Below, piece after piece: positions 19,677 to 27,552 of a stretch of DNA of 64,000 nt. A model generated the notes under the pieces. The model worked only from the letters and a program-made list of their open reading frames with translations, did no database searches and had not been told where the DNA came from. Positions within the stretch are counted from its first letter, which is position 1. Every line of letters begins with the position of its first letter. A program made the translations under genes and the position numbers. The stretch is from Jeotgalibacillus haloalkalitolerans (GTDB taxonomy: Bacteria; Bacillota; Bacilli; Bacillales; Jeotgalibacillaceae): positions 1-64,000 of the forward strand of contig NZ_JAXQNN010000006.1 of NCBI RefSeq assembly GCF_034427455.1. The letters are read 5' to 3'.

Positions 19677-21047
19677 TCACTTCAATACAAGCTTTGTGAC
19701 ACTTTCAACCTGGCTTGTTTGAGGAAACATATCGACTGGCTGAATAGATTCAATTTTATACTGTCCTGACAGTCTCTTCAAATCTTTTGCCAGTGTCGAT
19801 GGGTTGCATGATGTATAGATGAATGTTTTCGGCTTCAGCGAAAGGATTGTATCCAGCAGTTTTTCATCGCATCCTGTTCTTGGCGGGTCAACGACTACAA
19901 CATCCGGTTTAAAGCCTTCCTTCTTCCATTTGAACATCCACTCTTCTGCAGTTCCAACCTGATAATCGTACTTCTTCACACCGTGGTTCTGTGCATTCTG
20001 GCGCGCATCAATAATGGATTCCTTAATGACATCCATGCCCCGGATTTCTGAAGCGCCATCTGACAACCAAAGCCCAATCGTACCTGATCCACAGTAGGCA
20101 TCAACGATTTTCTCTTTCCCTGTCAGTGCAGCTGCTTTTTTCACTTCATCATATAATTTGACCGTCTGGACAGGATTCAGCTGGAAAAATGCTCGTGCTG
20201 ATAAATGATAAGTAAACTCTTCAAGCTTTTCTTCAATTGTCGGCTTACCTGAAAGCTTCACTGTTTTCTTACCGAAAATCATTGAAGTTGAAGTCGGATT
20301 AATGTTTTGCATAATCGATTTCACTTCAGGCATTTTATTCTCAAGCTGTGTGATCAGCTTTTCTTTATTCGGTAATTCCTCGCCCGCAGTAACAATCACA
20401 ATCTGTACTTCACCGGTATGAATACCGACACGCGTGACAATCGTTCTGACACAGCCTTTCTTCGTGCGTTCATTGTAAATTGGAATATCAAGCTTCTCAA
20501 GCTGTTTTCTGACAACCTGCGTTGCTTTGTTTGTTTCTTTACGCTGAACGATACATTCTTTGATATCCACAAGTTCGTGAGAGTTCATGCTGTATAAGCC
20601 TGCAATGACTTTTTTCCCCTGCTTTGCCGTCTGGAACTGACTTTTATTACGATAGCGCCATGGATCTTCCATGCCGATCGTATCCTTCACATCAATGCTG
20701 CCTGCAAGCTCTTTTGCATGTCTTTCCAGCGCCTGATGGATCAGGTCCTTTTTGAACTTCAGCTGTTCTGCATAAGTGACATGCTGAAGCTGACACCCTC
20801 CGCATGCCTCATATACAGGACATGGCGGCTGAACCCGCTCCGGTGACTCTTTTCTGATCGTCTTAATCTTAGCTGTTGCAAACTTCGGCTTCACATCTGT
20901 GACTTCAGCCACGATTTCTTCCCCTGGCAGTGCACCCGGTACAAATACAACCTGCTTTTTAAAATAACCGACGCCTTCCCCGTTAATCCCGAGACGCTTA
21001 ATCGTCAGCGGAAATTCCTGTTTCACTTCTATATCAACCTGTTTCAT
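19677..21047 (-). CDS. rlmD: 23S rRNA (uracil-5-)-methyltransferase, RlmD/YfjO type
   Basis: About 456 residues. An N-terminal TRAM domain (residues 8-60) is followed by an iron-sulfur cysteine set ([14 protein letters not shown]), the SAM site [15 protein letters not shown], the [16 protein letters not shown] motif, and [12 protein letters not shown] with the catalytic cysteine. It makes 5-methyluridine in 23S rRNA; the exact position (U1939 or U747) cannot be told. The neighbours alkA and pdaA suggest the orthologue is B. subtilis yfjO. The start at 21047 lies 4 nt after the alkA stop. Confidence 0.88.
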   Translation of the reverse strand: MKQVDIEVKQEFPLTIKRLGINGEGVGYFKKQVVFVPGALPGEEIVAEVTDVKPKFATAKIKTIRKESPERVQPPCPVYEACGGCQLQHVTYAEQLKFKKDLIHQALERHAKELAGSIDVKDTIGMEDPWRYRNKSQFQTAKQGKKVIAGLYSMNSHELVDIKECIVQRKETNKATQVVRKQLEKLDIPIYNERTKKGCVRTIVTRVGIHTGEVQIVIVTAGEELPNKEKLITQLENKMPEVKSIMQNINPTSTSMIFGKKTVKLSGKPTIEEKLEEFTYHLSARAFFQLNPVQTVKLYDEVKKAAALTGKEKIVDAYCGSGTIGLWLSDGASEIRGMDVIKESIIDARQNAQNHGVKKYDYQVGTAEEWMFKWKKEGFKPDVVVVDPPRTGCDEKLLDTILSLKPKTFIYTSCNPSTLAKDLKRLSGQYKIESIQPVDMFPQTSQVESVTKLVLK

Positions 21048-21051
21048 GATG

Positions 21052-21921
21052 TCACTTCCCTGTTTCAATGCTCCGCCATAAATAAAGGGAGGCATAGCTT
21101 GAGTATGGACGCCAGTCCTTTTGCCATTTCTCCATTTCATTTAAAGCAGGCTTTTCATCTAATTGAAAATGCTTTTTAAGGGCATTTTGAATCCCGATAT
21201 CTGCAGGCAGAAAAATATCCATTCTGCCAAACCCAAATAATAGCACACTCTGAGCCGTCCAGGGGCCGATTCCTCTGATCTTTACTAATTCTTTGATAAC
21301 TGTCTCATCATCTTTTTCACTCAGTGCTGACAGATCAAGTTCACCTGAAGAAATCTTTTCACCGATGCCAATTAAATATTCAGCCTTCCGCTGACTGAAC
21401 TGCATGTCTCTCAGTGTTTCAACCGGAATGGAGGCGACAGTTTCAGGATCTGGATAAAACCATACGCCATCTACCTGCTCACCAAAGGTTTTCACAAATC
21501 TTTCAGTAAGCGTCGCAGCAAAAGACATATTCAATTGCTGATGTATCACACTTTTCACCAGACAGCTGTATGGTGAAGGTTCAAGCACAAGCGGTGTTCC
21601 CGCATGCGCTTCAAAAATTGTTTTTAACGTGGATTCCTTAAAATGATCGTGAATGTCGTGCAGTCCCCGCTCAAGCTGGAGTACACGCTGAACAAACTGA
21701 AGTGCCTCTGATTGATCAGCTGTCCCTTCAATTTTAAAAGAAGGCTCTGTCTTACTGCCTGTGAATGTAATATGTACCGCCTGCTTTTTCTGATATTCAA
21801 ACGGCAATGAGAGACGCAGTGCCTGCTGATCCATTACAACGAGCGGATCAAGACTCATCCGGTCCAGAACACGTTCAAAGTCATATGGTCCCTGTACGTT
21901 AATTTCATGCTGCCACATCAT
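21052..21921 (-). CDS. yfjP: DNA-3-methyladenine glycosylase II (AlkA/YfjP-like)
   Basis: About 289 residues. It excises alkylated bases. [19 protein letters not shown] is the helix-hairpin-helix and [16 protein letters not shown] carries the catalytic aspartate. [20 protein letters not shown] matches the AlkA superfamily. The N-terminal third is a TBP-like domain. Start choice is open: GTG at 21927 or ATG at 21921, both after AAAAAGG; the ATG has the better spacing. The gene is followed within 4 nt by rlmD. Confidence 0.87.
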   Translation of the reverse strand: MMWQHEINVQGPYDFERVLDRMSLDPLVVMDQQALRLSLPFEYQKKQAVHITFTGSKTEPSFKIEGTADQSEALQFVQRVLQLERGLHDIHDHFKESTLKTIFEAHAGTPLVLEPSPYSCLVKSVIHQQLNMSFAATLTERFVKTFGEQVDGVWFYPDPETVASIPVETLRDMQFSQRKAEYLIGIGEKISSGELDLSALSEKDDETVIKELVKIRGIGPWTAQSVLLFGFGRMDIFLPADIGIQNALKKHFQLDEKPALNEMEKWQKDWRPYSSYASLYLWRSIETGK

Positions 21922-21960
21922 ATTCACGCCTTTTTCTTTGATTATAACACGCAGACATTG

Positions 21961-21984
21961 AAAAAACGGGCAGCTGCCCGTTTC
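21961..21984 (-). terminator. Terminator after pdaA
   Basis: AAACGGGCAGCTGCCCGTTT is a perfect palindrome with an A-run on the left, giving a T-run on the minus strand. Confidence 0.8.
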
Positions 21985-22747
21985 ATGATTGCTTCTGTGT
22001 CAAATGATCAAGCGTTTCAAACTTGTACCCCTGCTTTTTCATATCCTGAATTACGCGCTGCAGTGCACCGGCATTATCTGAAGATACCGTATGCAAAAGA
22101 ATCACAGCACCAGGGTGAAGCTGCTTCATGATTTCATTATAAGCATAATCTGCTCCCTGAGGTTTTTCGTGGTACCAGTCTACAAATGCCAATGACCAGA
22201 ATACATGTGTATAGCCTTCATCATTCGCAACTTTCAGTGAAAGCTCATTAAACACACCTTCAGGCGGTCTGACATATTTCATTTCCTTCTGTCCGGTCAG
22301 TTCTTCCGTTTTCTTTTTTACCTTTGCCCACTCTTCTTTCATCTGCGCTTCACTCAGTGTTGAAAAGTCAGGGTGTCCCCATGAATGGTTTCCGATGATG
22401 TGACCGTCTTTTACCATTCTCTTCACTAAAGGTGCTGCGCTCTCCAGATAGTGGCCTGTCAAAAAGAAAGTTGCCGGTACTTTCTCTTCTTTTAACACAT
22501 CAAGAATTTTCTCTGTATAGCCGTTTTCAAACCCATTATCAAAAGTGAAGTATACAATTTTCTCTTCCGGGGACCCTTTATAGTAAGCACCGTGTTTTTC
22601 TAATAATTCATTATACGTTGCCCCAGCATCAGGCTGTTCACCATTAACTGACCGTTTGAATCCCCAGTGATGTGTTTCAGCATGGGCTGACAGTGTAAAT
22701 CCAAGGAACAGTAAAAGTGACGCTGCAATTGAAAAAAATGTTTTCAT
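21983..22747 (-). CDS. pdaA: Delta-lactam-biosynthetic polysaccharide deacetylase PdaA
   Basis: 254 residues. A signal peptide (MKTFFSIAASLLLFLGFTLS, cut near AHA) is followed by a NodB-type deacetylase: TFDNGFENGYT replaces the usual TFDDG-type motif as in PdaA, HIIGNHSWGHPD gives the metal histidines, and RPPEGVFNE follows. PdaA removes the acetyl group from N-acetylmuramate for muramic delta-lactam formation in spore cortex, needed for germination. The start at 22747 follows GAAAGGAGG; the frame stays open far upstream through a repeat array, which is not part of the protein. A sigma-G-like promoter precedes it. Confidence 0.9.
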   Translation of the reverse strand: MKTFFSIAASLLLFLGFTLSAHAETHHWGFKRSVNGEQPDAGATYNELLEKHGAYYKGSPEEKIVYFTFDNGFENGYTEKILDVLKEEKVPATFFLTGHYLESAAPLVKRMVKDGHIIGNHSWGHPDFSTLSEAQMKEEWAKVKKKTEELTGQKEMKYVRPPEGVFNELSLKVANDEGYTHVFWSLAFVDWYHEKPQGADYAYNEIMKQLHPGAVILLHTVSSDNAGALQRVIQDMKKQGYKFETLDHLTQKQS

Positions 22748-22767
22748 ATCTGCCTCCTTTCTTATTT

Positions 22768-22796
22768 TAAATTGTGTAATTCGGGTAGTGGCATAC
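22768..22796 (-). promoter_or_regulatory. Sigma-G-like promoter of pdaA
   Basis: On the minus strand -35 GTATG (22792-22796) and -10 CAATTTA (22768-22774) are 17 bp apart, one mismatch from the sigma-G pattern. PdaA is a known forespore (sigma-G) gene in B. subtilis. Confidence 0.55.
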
Positions 22797-22808
22797 ATAG
22801 AAAAAGCA

Positions 22809-22963
22809 TCCACATTTTCAGTGGTGAATGTGACCTGGAATTTCGGGAATGTGATCTGTAAATTGAAGGTTGTGACCGCAAAATGGAGGAATAGAGTTTT
22901 TGTGACCTCAATTTTTGAGAATTTGACCCGAAAATTCTGCAATGTGACCTGAAACACCTGACG
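22809..22963. repeat. Intergenic array of 21-bp degenerate units (array 1)
   Basis: The tetramer-rich motif GTGACC or a close variant starts at 22830, 22851, 22872, 22902, 22923 and 22944: spacing 21, 21, 30, 21, 21. Between the motifs lies a loosely kept AATTT-type stretch. The array ends in ACACCTGACGCC. One frame on each strand is free of stops through the units because all spacings are multiples of three. There is no start with a ribosome site, so coding is unlikely. Confidence 0.8.
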
Positions 22964-22973
22964 CCCTAACCTC

Positions 22974-23014
22974 AAAAAAGCATCTCCCTGACCATATGAT
23001 CAGAAAGATGCTCT
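22974..23014 (-). terminator. Terminator after the fumarase gene
   Basis: On the minus strand GAGCATCTTTCTGA and TCAGGGAGATGC pair, followed by six Ts. Confidence 0.85.
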
Positions 23015-23021
23015 AACTAAC

Positions 23022-24557
23022 TCAGCTGAAAACCTTCTCCTTAAACCGTGACAGCTTCTCAAGTGAGGACTGGTCAACGTCTTTATGCAGGCTGTTTCCG
23101 TGCGAGTCCATTGTAACGACTGCTGTAAAACCTTTTACACGGAGGTGCCACATCGCTTCCGGCACACCAAACTCCATCAGGTCAACGCCTTCTACACCCT
23201 GGATACAGTCAGCATAATATTGTGCTGCTCCGCCGATAGCATTCAGGTAAACGCCACCGTGCTCTTCAAGTGCTTCAAGTGTTTTCGGTCCCATACCACC
23301 TTTACCGATCACTGCACGGATACCAAACTTCTTCATGATATCTCCTTGATAAGGCTCTTCACGGATAGAGGTTGTCGGACCGGCTGCTTTCACATGCCAG
23401 TTTCCTTCATCATCTTTCAGCATCACAGGACCACAGTGATAGATCACCTGACCATTCAGATCAACCGGTGCATCATGATCACTCAAATATTTATGAATGG
23501 CATCACGGCCTGTGTACATCATCCCGTCAATCTGTACAACATCACCGACCTTCAATGTACGGATCTGTTCTTCAGATATCGGTGCAGTCAGCTTTACAAC
23601 TTCCGGTTTTTCATCAGGTGTTTCTGCCTGGTCCTCATTAAAAGAGATCTTTTCACCCTCCTGGTACAGCCATTCCTGAATCTCACCGCTATCAGCATTC
23701 ACTGTAATGCCAAGGCGTCTGAATGCCCAGCAATTATAAGCGACTGATACGAAGAAGCTTGCGGGAATACGGTGCATCACACCAACTTTACACCCAAGCA
23801 GTGTCGTTTCACCGCCAAAGCCCATTGTGCCGATCCCAAGCTCATTTGCATGGTCCATCACATATTCTTCAAGCTTTCTAAGGTCTTCATTCGGGTTCAC
23901 ATCATCAGCAGAACGGAACAGCTGTGCTTTTGCAAGATCGTACCCTGAAGAACGGTCTCCACCAATCCCGACACCAATGAATCCTGCGCTGCATCCCTGT
24001 CCCTGTGCCTGATAGACTGAGTGCATAATGCACTTACGGATGCCATCCAGGTCACGTCCTGCTCTACCTAATCCATCAAGCTCACAAGGCAGACTGTATT
24101 GAATGTTTTTATTCTCACAGCCGCCGCCTTTTAAAATCAGACGGATATCAATCTCATCTTTTTCCCACTGCTCATATTTAATGACAGGCAGGCCTTCACC
24201 AAGGTTGTCCCCGCTGTTTTCGCCGGTAATTGAATCCACTGAATTCGGACGCATCTTCCCGTCTTTTGTTGCACGCACCATCGCACGCTTTACAGCTGCA
24301 GAGATCTCAAGCTGATTTACGCTAACCGGTGTTTTGATTTTAAATGTCGGCAGGCCTGTGTCCTGACAGATCGGCGATACCTTCTCGTCAGCCATCTGGA
24401 TATTTTGTGTGATTGTTGCAAGACTCATCGCAGCACGCGTGCCTGCATTTTCCTGCGCCTTCGCTTTACGAATCGCACGCCGCACGTCCTTTGGCAGGTT
24501 CGTGGAAGTCTCAACAATCAGTTCATATAAACTATTTTCTAATGCTTCAATATTCAT
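23022..24557 (-). CDS. fumA: Class I (iron-sulfur) fumarate hydratase
   Basis: 511 residues. It interconverts fumarate and malate. The N-terminal catalytic domain has three cluster cysteines in SPICQDTGLPTFKI, GGGCENKNIQYSLPCEL and QGQGCSAGFIGVGIGGDR. The C-terminal domain (TLKVGDVVQIDGMMYTGRD, HCGPVML, GKGGMGPKTLEAL) completes the fused FumA/FumB form. The enzyme is oxygen- and peroxide-sensitive. The start at 24557 follows GAGGGG at about 11 nt. B. subtilis uses class II FumC, so this gene is a point of difference. Confidence 0.9.
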   Translation of the reverse strand: MNIEALENSLYELIVETSTNLPKDVRRAIRKAKAQENAGTRAAMSLATITQNIQMADEKVSPICQDTGLPTFKIKTPVSVNQLEISAAVKRAMVRATKDGKMRPNSVDSITGENSGDNLGEGLPVIKYEQWEKDEIDIRLILKGGGCENKNIQYSLPCELDGLGRAGRDLDGIRKCIMHSVYQAQGQGCSAGFIGVGIGGDRSSGYDLAKAQLFRSADDVNPNEDLRKLEEYVMDHANELGIGTMGFGGETTLLGCKVGVMHRIPASFFVSVAYNCWAFRRLGITVNADSGEIQEWLYQEGEKISFNEDQAETPDEKPEVVKLTAPISEEQIRTLKVGDVVQIDGMMYTGRDAIHKYLSDHDAPVDLNGQVIYHCGPVMLKDDEGNWHVKAAGPTTSIREEPYQGDIMKKFGIRAVIGKGGMGPKTLEALEEHGGVYLNAIGGAAQYYADCIQGVEGVDLMEFGVPEAMWHLRVKGFTAVVTMDSHGNSLHKDVDQSSLEKLSRFKEKVFS

Positions 24558-24666
24558 TTTTATGTAATCCCCTCTCCCAAAACTCAACGAATTTATTATA
24601 ACCCGGTGCTTTATTGAAGGAAAGGGTGTTTGTAAACGTTTTCGGTGCTGGTGGATTTCGGTAACC

Positions 24667-24792
24667 GTTGATTTCCGTGGGAGGCACTCGCTTTCCGCGG
24701 CCGGTCCGGTGAGCCTCCTCATCGCTGCGCGCCTGCGGGGTCTCACCAGGCCCTTCCTGCTGCAGGAGTCTCGCACCTCCCACTCCAATCAA
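24667..24792 (+). repeat. Dispersed palindromic repeat, copy 7 (variant arms)
   Basis: The outer arms GTTGATTTCCGTGGGAGG and CCTCCCACTCCAATCAAC pair. In other copies this region is CAGGGGG/CCCCCTT or AGGCGG/CCGCCT. The centre keeps CCGCGGCCGG, GAGCCTCCTC and GCGGGGTCTCACC. Confidence 0.85.
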
Positions 24793-24953
24793 CTTAATTA
24801 AAATTTTTAACCTTTTAACGTTTTTATACACCTAAGTTGAAGGTTAAATCAATTCTATCAACGACCTGTCTTACTTAAATAGTTTTTGAAACGGTATAGA
24901 ATGCTTACAATACTAACGATACATTAAAGTAATTTATATTTATTAAATACTAA

Positions 24954-25075
24954 GTTGAGCGGAGCGGAAGGGGGCGACTCCGGGACGATTAGTTGGAAGC
25001 TGAGACCCCGCAGGCGAAGCCGAGGAGGCTCAGCAACAACCGTCCGGAAAGCGTCCCCCTGAAGCGCAGCTCAAC
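24954..25075 (-). repeat. Dispersed palindromic repeat, copy 8
   Basis: It is bounded by perfect GTTGAGC...GCTCAAC ends, then GGAGCGGAAGGGGGCGACTC against AAAGCGTCCCCCTGAAGCG. It faces copy 7 across about 160 bp of AT-rich DNA. Between 24558 and 25121 nothing else was seen. Confidence 0.87.
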
Positions 25076-25121
25076 GGTTATCTGCAGCAGACATAAAAAA
25101 ACAGACCCGCAGGCCTGCTTG

Positions 25122-25310
25122 TTATTCGTTATCATCTTTTTTAAACTGCTGTACCTTCAACTCTAAATCATCAAGCATCTGAATCATACGGTCGATATCT
25201 TCAAGATCAGTACTTTCTGCATCTACGGATTCCAGCACTTCTAAAAACATTGATAAACGCTGCTTCAGGTATAGTACCTGCGAGTCATTATCGTGAATAG
25301 CATTACCCAT
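25122..25310 (-). CDS. yfjT: SE1561 family / YfjT-like small protein
   Basis: 62 residues, acidic and helical: LYLKQRLSMFLEVLESVDAE and DLEDIDRMIQMLDDLELKVQ. This resembles the SE1561 family and, by position next to yfkAB and near pdaA, B. subtilis YfjT. No function is known. AAGGAG precedes the ATG at 25310; six more upstream codons are open but would overlap that site. Confidence 0.65.
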   Translation of the reverse strand: MGNAIHDNDSQVLYLKQRLSMFLEVLESVDAESTDLEDIDRMIQMLDDLELKVQQFKKDDNE

Positions 25311-25442
25311 GCCTCTCACTCCTTTCAAATCCGTCCTTATCTTAACGGATAACGCTCATTTCTGCAACTTTCGCTGAATATCCATTGACTTCTCTCTACA
25401 TTATTTTCATACTGACAAAGTTAATGAAAAGGAGATTTTAAT

Positions 25443-26564
25443 ATGACAATGATTAAGCAACCGATTTCAACTTCCTATGATCCATGGGAAGCGTATGAAG
25501 ATATGAAGCAGTTTGGAAAAATGACGCTGTCAAATATAGAATTTACAACGACGACGCTTTGTAATATGAGATGTGCACATTGTGCGGTTGGCTACAGTCT
25601 GTCCAATAAAGATCCTGAGACGCTGGATATGAACTTAATTTTAAGCCGTCTGGATGAAATTGAACACCTCAGAACGCTCAGCATTACCGGTGGTGAGCCG
25701 ATGCTGTCGAAAAAATCAGTTGAACATACGGTGCTTCCGCTCATGAAATACGCGCATGAAAGAGGCGTCCGCACGCAGATGAATTCAAATTTAACTATTG
25801 ACATAAACCGCTATGAGCCGATTATTCCTTACCTGGATGTTTTACATATTTCACACAACTGGGGAACGGTTGATGAGTTTGTTCACACGGGTTTTGCGCG
25901 GATGGAACGAAAGCCGTCTGAAGCGCAGCGGGAAGCACTTTTCAAAAAGATGATTGATAACAGCCGTACTTTAAGTGAAGCTGGTGTGATGGTATCAGCT
26001 GAAACGATGCTGAATAAAAAGACGCTGCCTCACATCGAAAGAATTCATCGTGAGATTGTTGATGATATGAAATGCGCACGCCACGAGATTCATCCAATGT
26101 ACCCTTCTAATTTCGCAGAATCGCTTGAAACACTCACGCTGGATGAAACGAGAGGAGCCATTGAACATCTGCTTACCATTCGTAATCAGGATACATGGAT
26201 GCTGTTTGGTACACTTCCTTTCTATGCATGCAGTACTTCTGAAAAAGACCGGGATCTGTTAAAGCGCCTGTACAGCGAAAAGAATGTGACTGTGCGAAAC
26301 GATCCTGACGGCCGCTCCCGTCTGAATGTGAATGTCTTTACAGGTGATGTCATCGTCACGGACTTTAATGAAACACCTCCACTTGGAAACATTCAGCAGG
26401 ATAGCCTGCCTGATGTCTTTAATAAATGGATGCAGTCAGACGATGCAGCAAGCGTCAACTGCCACTGCCCTGCAGTCAGCTGCCTCGGCCCGAACCTGCT
26501 GGTAAAAGATATGTATTATAAAGGCGCTGACTTTATGAAGAGAAGTGCACTGCTTTCAAAATAA
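25443..26564 (+). CDS. yfkAB: Radical SAM protein YfkAB
   Basis: 373 residues. TTLCNMRCAHCAVGYS near residues 39-53 is the Cx3Cx2C motif for the radical-SAM [4Fe-4S] cluster; SITGGEPMLSKK follows. A C-terminal cysteine cluster (NCHCPAVSCLGPN) probably holds an auxiliary cluster or metal. It matches the YfkB-like radical SAM proteins, whose reaction is unknown. AAAGGAG lies 8 nt before the ATG. Its neighbours match the yfjT-yfkAB block. Confidence 0.83.
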   Translation: MTMIKQPISTSYDPWEAYEDMKQFGKMTLSNIEFTTTTLCNMRCAHCAVGYSLSNKDPETLDMNLILSRLDEIEHLRTLSITGGEPMLSKKSVEHTVLPLMKYAHERGVRTQMNSNLTIDINRYEPIIPYLDVLHISHNWGTVDEFVHTGFARMERKPSEAQREALFKKMIDNSRTLSEAGVMVSAETMLNKKTLPHIERIHREIVDDMKCARHEIHPMYPSNFAESLETLTLDETRGAIEHLLTIRNQDTWMLFGTLPFYACSTSEKDRDLLKRLYSEKNVTVRNDPDGRSRLNVNVFTGDVIVTDFNETPPLGNIQQDSLPDVFNKWMQSDDAASVNCHCPAVSCLGPNLLVKDMYYKGADFMKRSALLSK

Positions 26565-26590
26565 TATAAAAAATACTATTTTTTTTGCAC

Positions 26591-26733
26591 AGCTGATGAT
26601 CGGAGCGGAAGGGGGCGACTCCTGGACGAGTAGCGGGACGCTGAGACCCCACAGGCGAAGCCGAGCGATAAAGATAGGACCACAAAACGGTCCACGTCCG
26701 GAAAGCGTCCCCCGGAAGCGCAGATCCTCAGCC
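26591..26733 (-). repeat. Dispersed palindromic repeat, copy 9, with insertion
   Basis: GCTGATGATCGGAGCGG at one end pairs with CGCAGATCCTCAGCC at the other. After GCCGAGCG the centre carries an extra stretch of about 25 bp (AAAGATAGGACCACAAAACG), absent in other copies. Confidence 0.8.
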
Positions 26734-26752
26734 AAATTTTATAAAGACATAA

Positions 26753-26792
26753 TTAAAAAGTACCGGATACAAAAAATTTCCGGTACTTTTTA
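26753..26792 (+). terminator. Terminator downstream of yfkAB
   Basis: AAAAAGTACCGGA and TCCGGTACTTTTT form a 13-bp stem with a T-tail. Confidence 0.88.
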
Positions 26793-26813
26793 ATTAATTA
26801 TCTATTTTGAATA

Positions 26814-26842
26814 TTTACACTATTTAAATAACATGCTATACT
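26814..26842 (+). promoter_or_regulatory. Sigma-A promoter of a small transcript
   Basis: TTTACA (26814-26819) and TATACT (26837-26842) are 17 bp apart, with an extended -10 TGC just before the -10 hexamer. It points into a region of about 170 nt that ends in a strong terminator. Confidence 0.6.
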
Positions 26843-26909
26843 ACATTTACATTCAATAAAGGGGGGCTGCTTCAGATCATTCTGACAAAACCTTTTGCAA
26901 AGGAGAGTG

Positions 26910-26957
26910 ATGAGAAGCGCTTGTGAAATAAAAAGTGCGTATATATGGAAAGTATGA
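26910..26957 (+). CDS. Possible 15-residue peptide
   Basis: ATG at 26910 follows AAAGGAG at a short 4-nt spacing and encodes MRSACEIKSAYIWKV. The ribosome site can pair with the upstream CCTTT. Translation is unproven; the transcript may act as RNA only. Confidence 0.25.
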   Translation: MRSACEIKSAYIWKV

Positions 26958-26975
26958 TAAAAACACGAATACCAT

Positions 26976-27018
26976 AAAACCCGGTTTACTCTTTTAAACA
27001 AAGAATAAACCGGGTTTT
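26976..27018. terminator. Bidirectional terminator, small transcript/OsmC gene
   Basis: AAAACCCGGTTTA and TAAACCGGGTTTT form a perfect 13-bp stem around a 17-nt loop. T-runs follow on both strands. Confidence 0.85.
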
Positions 27019-27019
27019 A

Positions 27020-27400
27020 TTATGCTTTGATTTCGAAACTCTCAGTAATTTCAATGCTGTCCTTCACTGACTGCACCATTGAACAGTTCTTGCGTGTAAC
27101 ATCCAGCGCTTTTTTCACTTTTTCTTCTTTCAGATCGCCTGTTATTGTAAAGTGCATATGAATTTTCTCTACGCGATTAGCTTCTTTTTCGTTGCGCTCA
27201 ACCTCAGTATTCACTTGAATATCTGTGAACTCCATACGCATTCTCTCCAGCACCTTACGTAAAACCCCTCCACTGCACACGGCTACAGATGATACAAGCA
27301 GCTGATATGGACGGAATCCGTATTCTTCATTTCCTGAAATATGAAGCTCTCCATATTCAAGGCCGGTTGTAAAGCCGCCTTCTTTCATTTTAAATTCCAT
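27020..27400 (-). CDS. OsmC family protein
   Basis: 126 residues. RPYQLLVSSVAVCSGGVLRKV has one redox-type cysteine and NCSMVQSVKDSIEI has the second, as in OsmC/Ohr-type peroxidases that reduce organic hydroperoxides. The family also includes members without shown peroxidase activity, so the substrate is open. AGAAGGAG precedes the ATG. A dyad resembling a PerR box lies 19 bp upstream of the start, in keeping with an oxidative-stress role. Confidence 0.8.
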   Translation of the reverse strand: MEFKMKEGGFTTGLEYGELHISGNEEYGFRPYQLLVSSVAVCSGGVLRKVLERMRMEFTDIQVNTEVERNEKEANRVEKIHMHFTITGDLKEEKVKKALDVTRKNCSMVQSVKDSIEITESFEIKA

Positions 27401-27418
27401 AAGGATCTCCTTCTTTCT

Positions 27419-27433
27419 CTGTAATGATTATAG
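27419..27433 (-). promoter_or_regulatory. PerR-box-like dyad upstream of the osmC-type gene
   Basis: On the minus strand CTATAATCATTACAG agrees with TTATAATnATTATAA at 11 of 14 specified positions and is a 7-1-7 dyad with one mismatch. It overlaps a possible -10 TATAAT. Confidence 0.45.
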
Positions 27434-27552
27434 TAAGATTATAGCGTTGTCTTTTTTATAACTCGATTAATCTGCTTATGATTGTTAAATTTTCCCTCAG
27501 CAGGGATTACAATTGCAATACATTTGAATATATTTCAGTCAGGAGTTTTACT

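Larger units (their letters stand above)
26849..27018 (+). ncRNA. Candidate small RNA or leader-peptide transcript
   Basis: The region runs from the promoter at 26814-26842 to the terminator at 26976-27018. It holds a GGGGGG run (near 26862), a hairpin CCTTT-TGC-AAAGG that covers a ribosome site, and a 15-codon frame. It matches no RNA family I can name. It lies between yfkAB and the convergent OsmC-type gene and has its own signals, so it is not just a UTR of either. Confidence 0.45.

Noticed and set aside
22809-22963. Array 1 as a CRISPR array
   Set aside because: Units are 21 bp and degenerate, with no constant repeat or unique spacer, and no cas genes are near.
22748-22975. N-terminal extension of pdaA through array 1
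   Set aside because: The frame is open only because the array steps are multiples of three. The true start has a strong ribosome site and is followed by a signal peptide.
23085-23747. Long plus-strand frame opposite fumA (220 codons)
   Set aside because: It is antisense to a clear fumarase with conserved motifs and has no family resemblance.
26545-26793. Short plus-strand frame after yfkAB
   Set aside because: It lies over a dispersed repeat copy and a terminator; no ribosome site.
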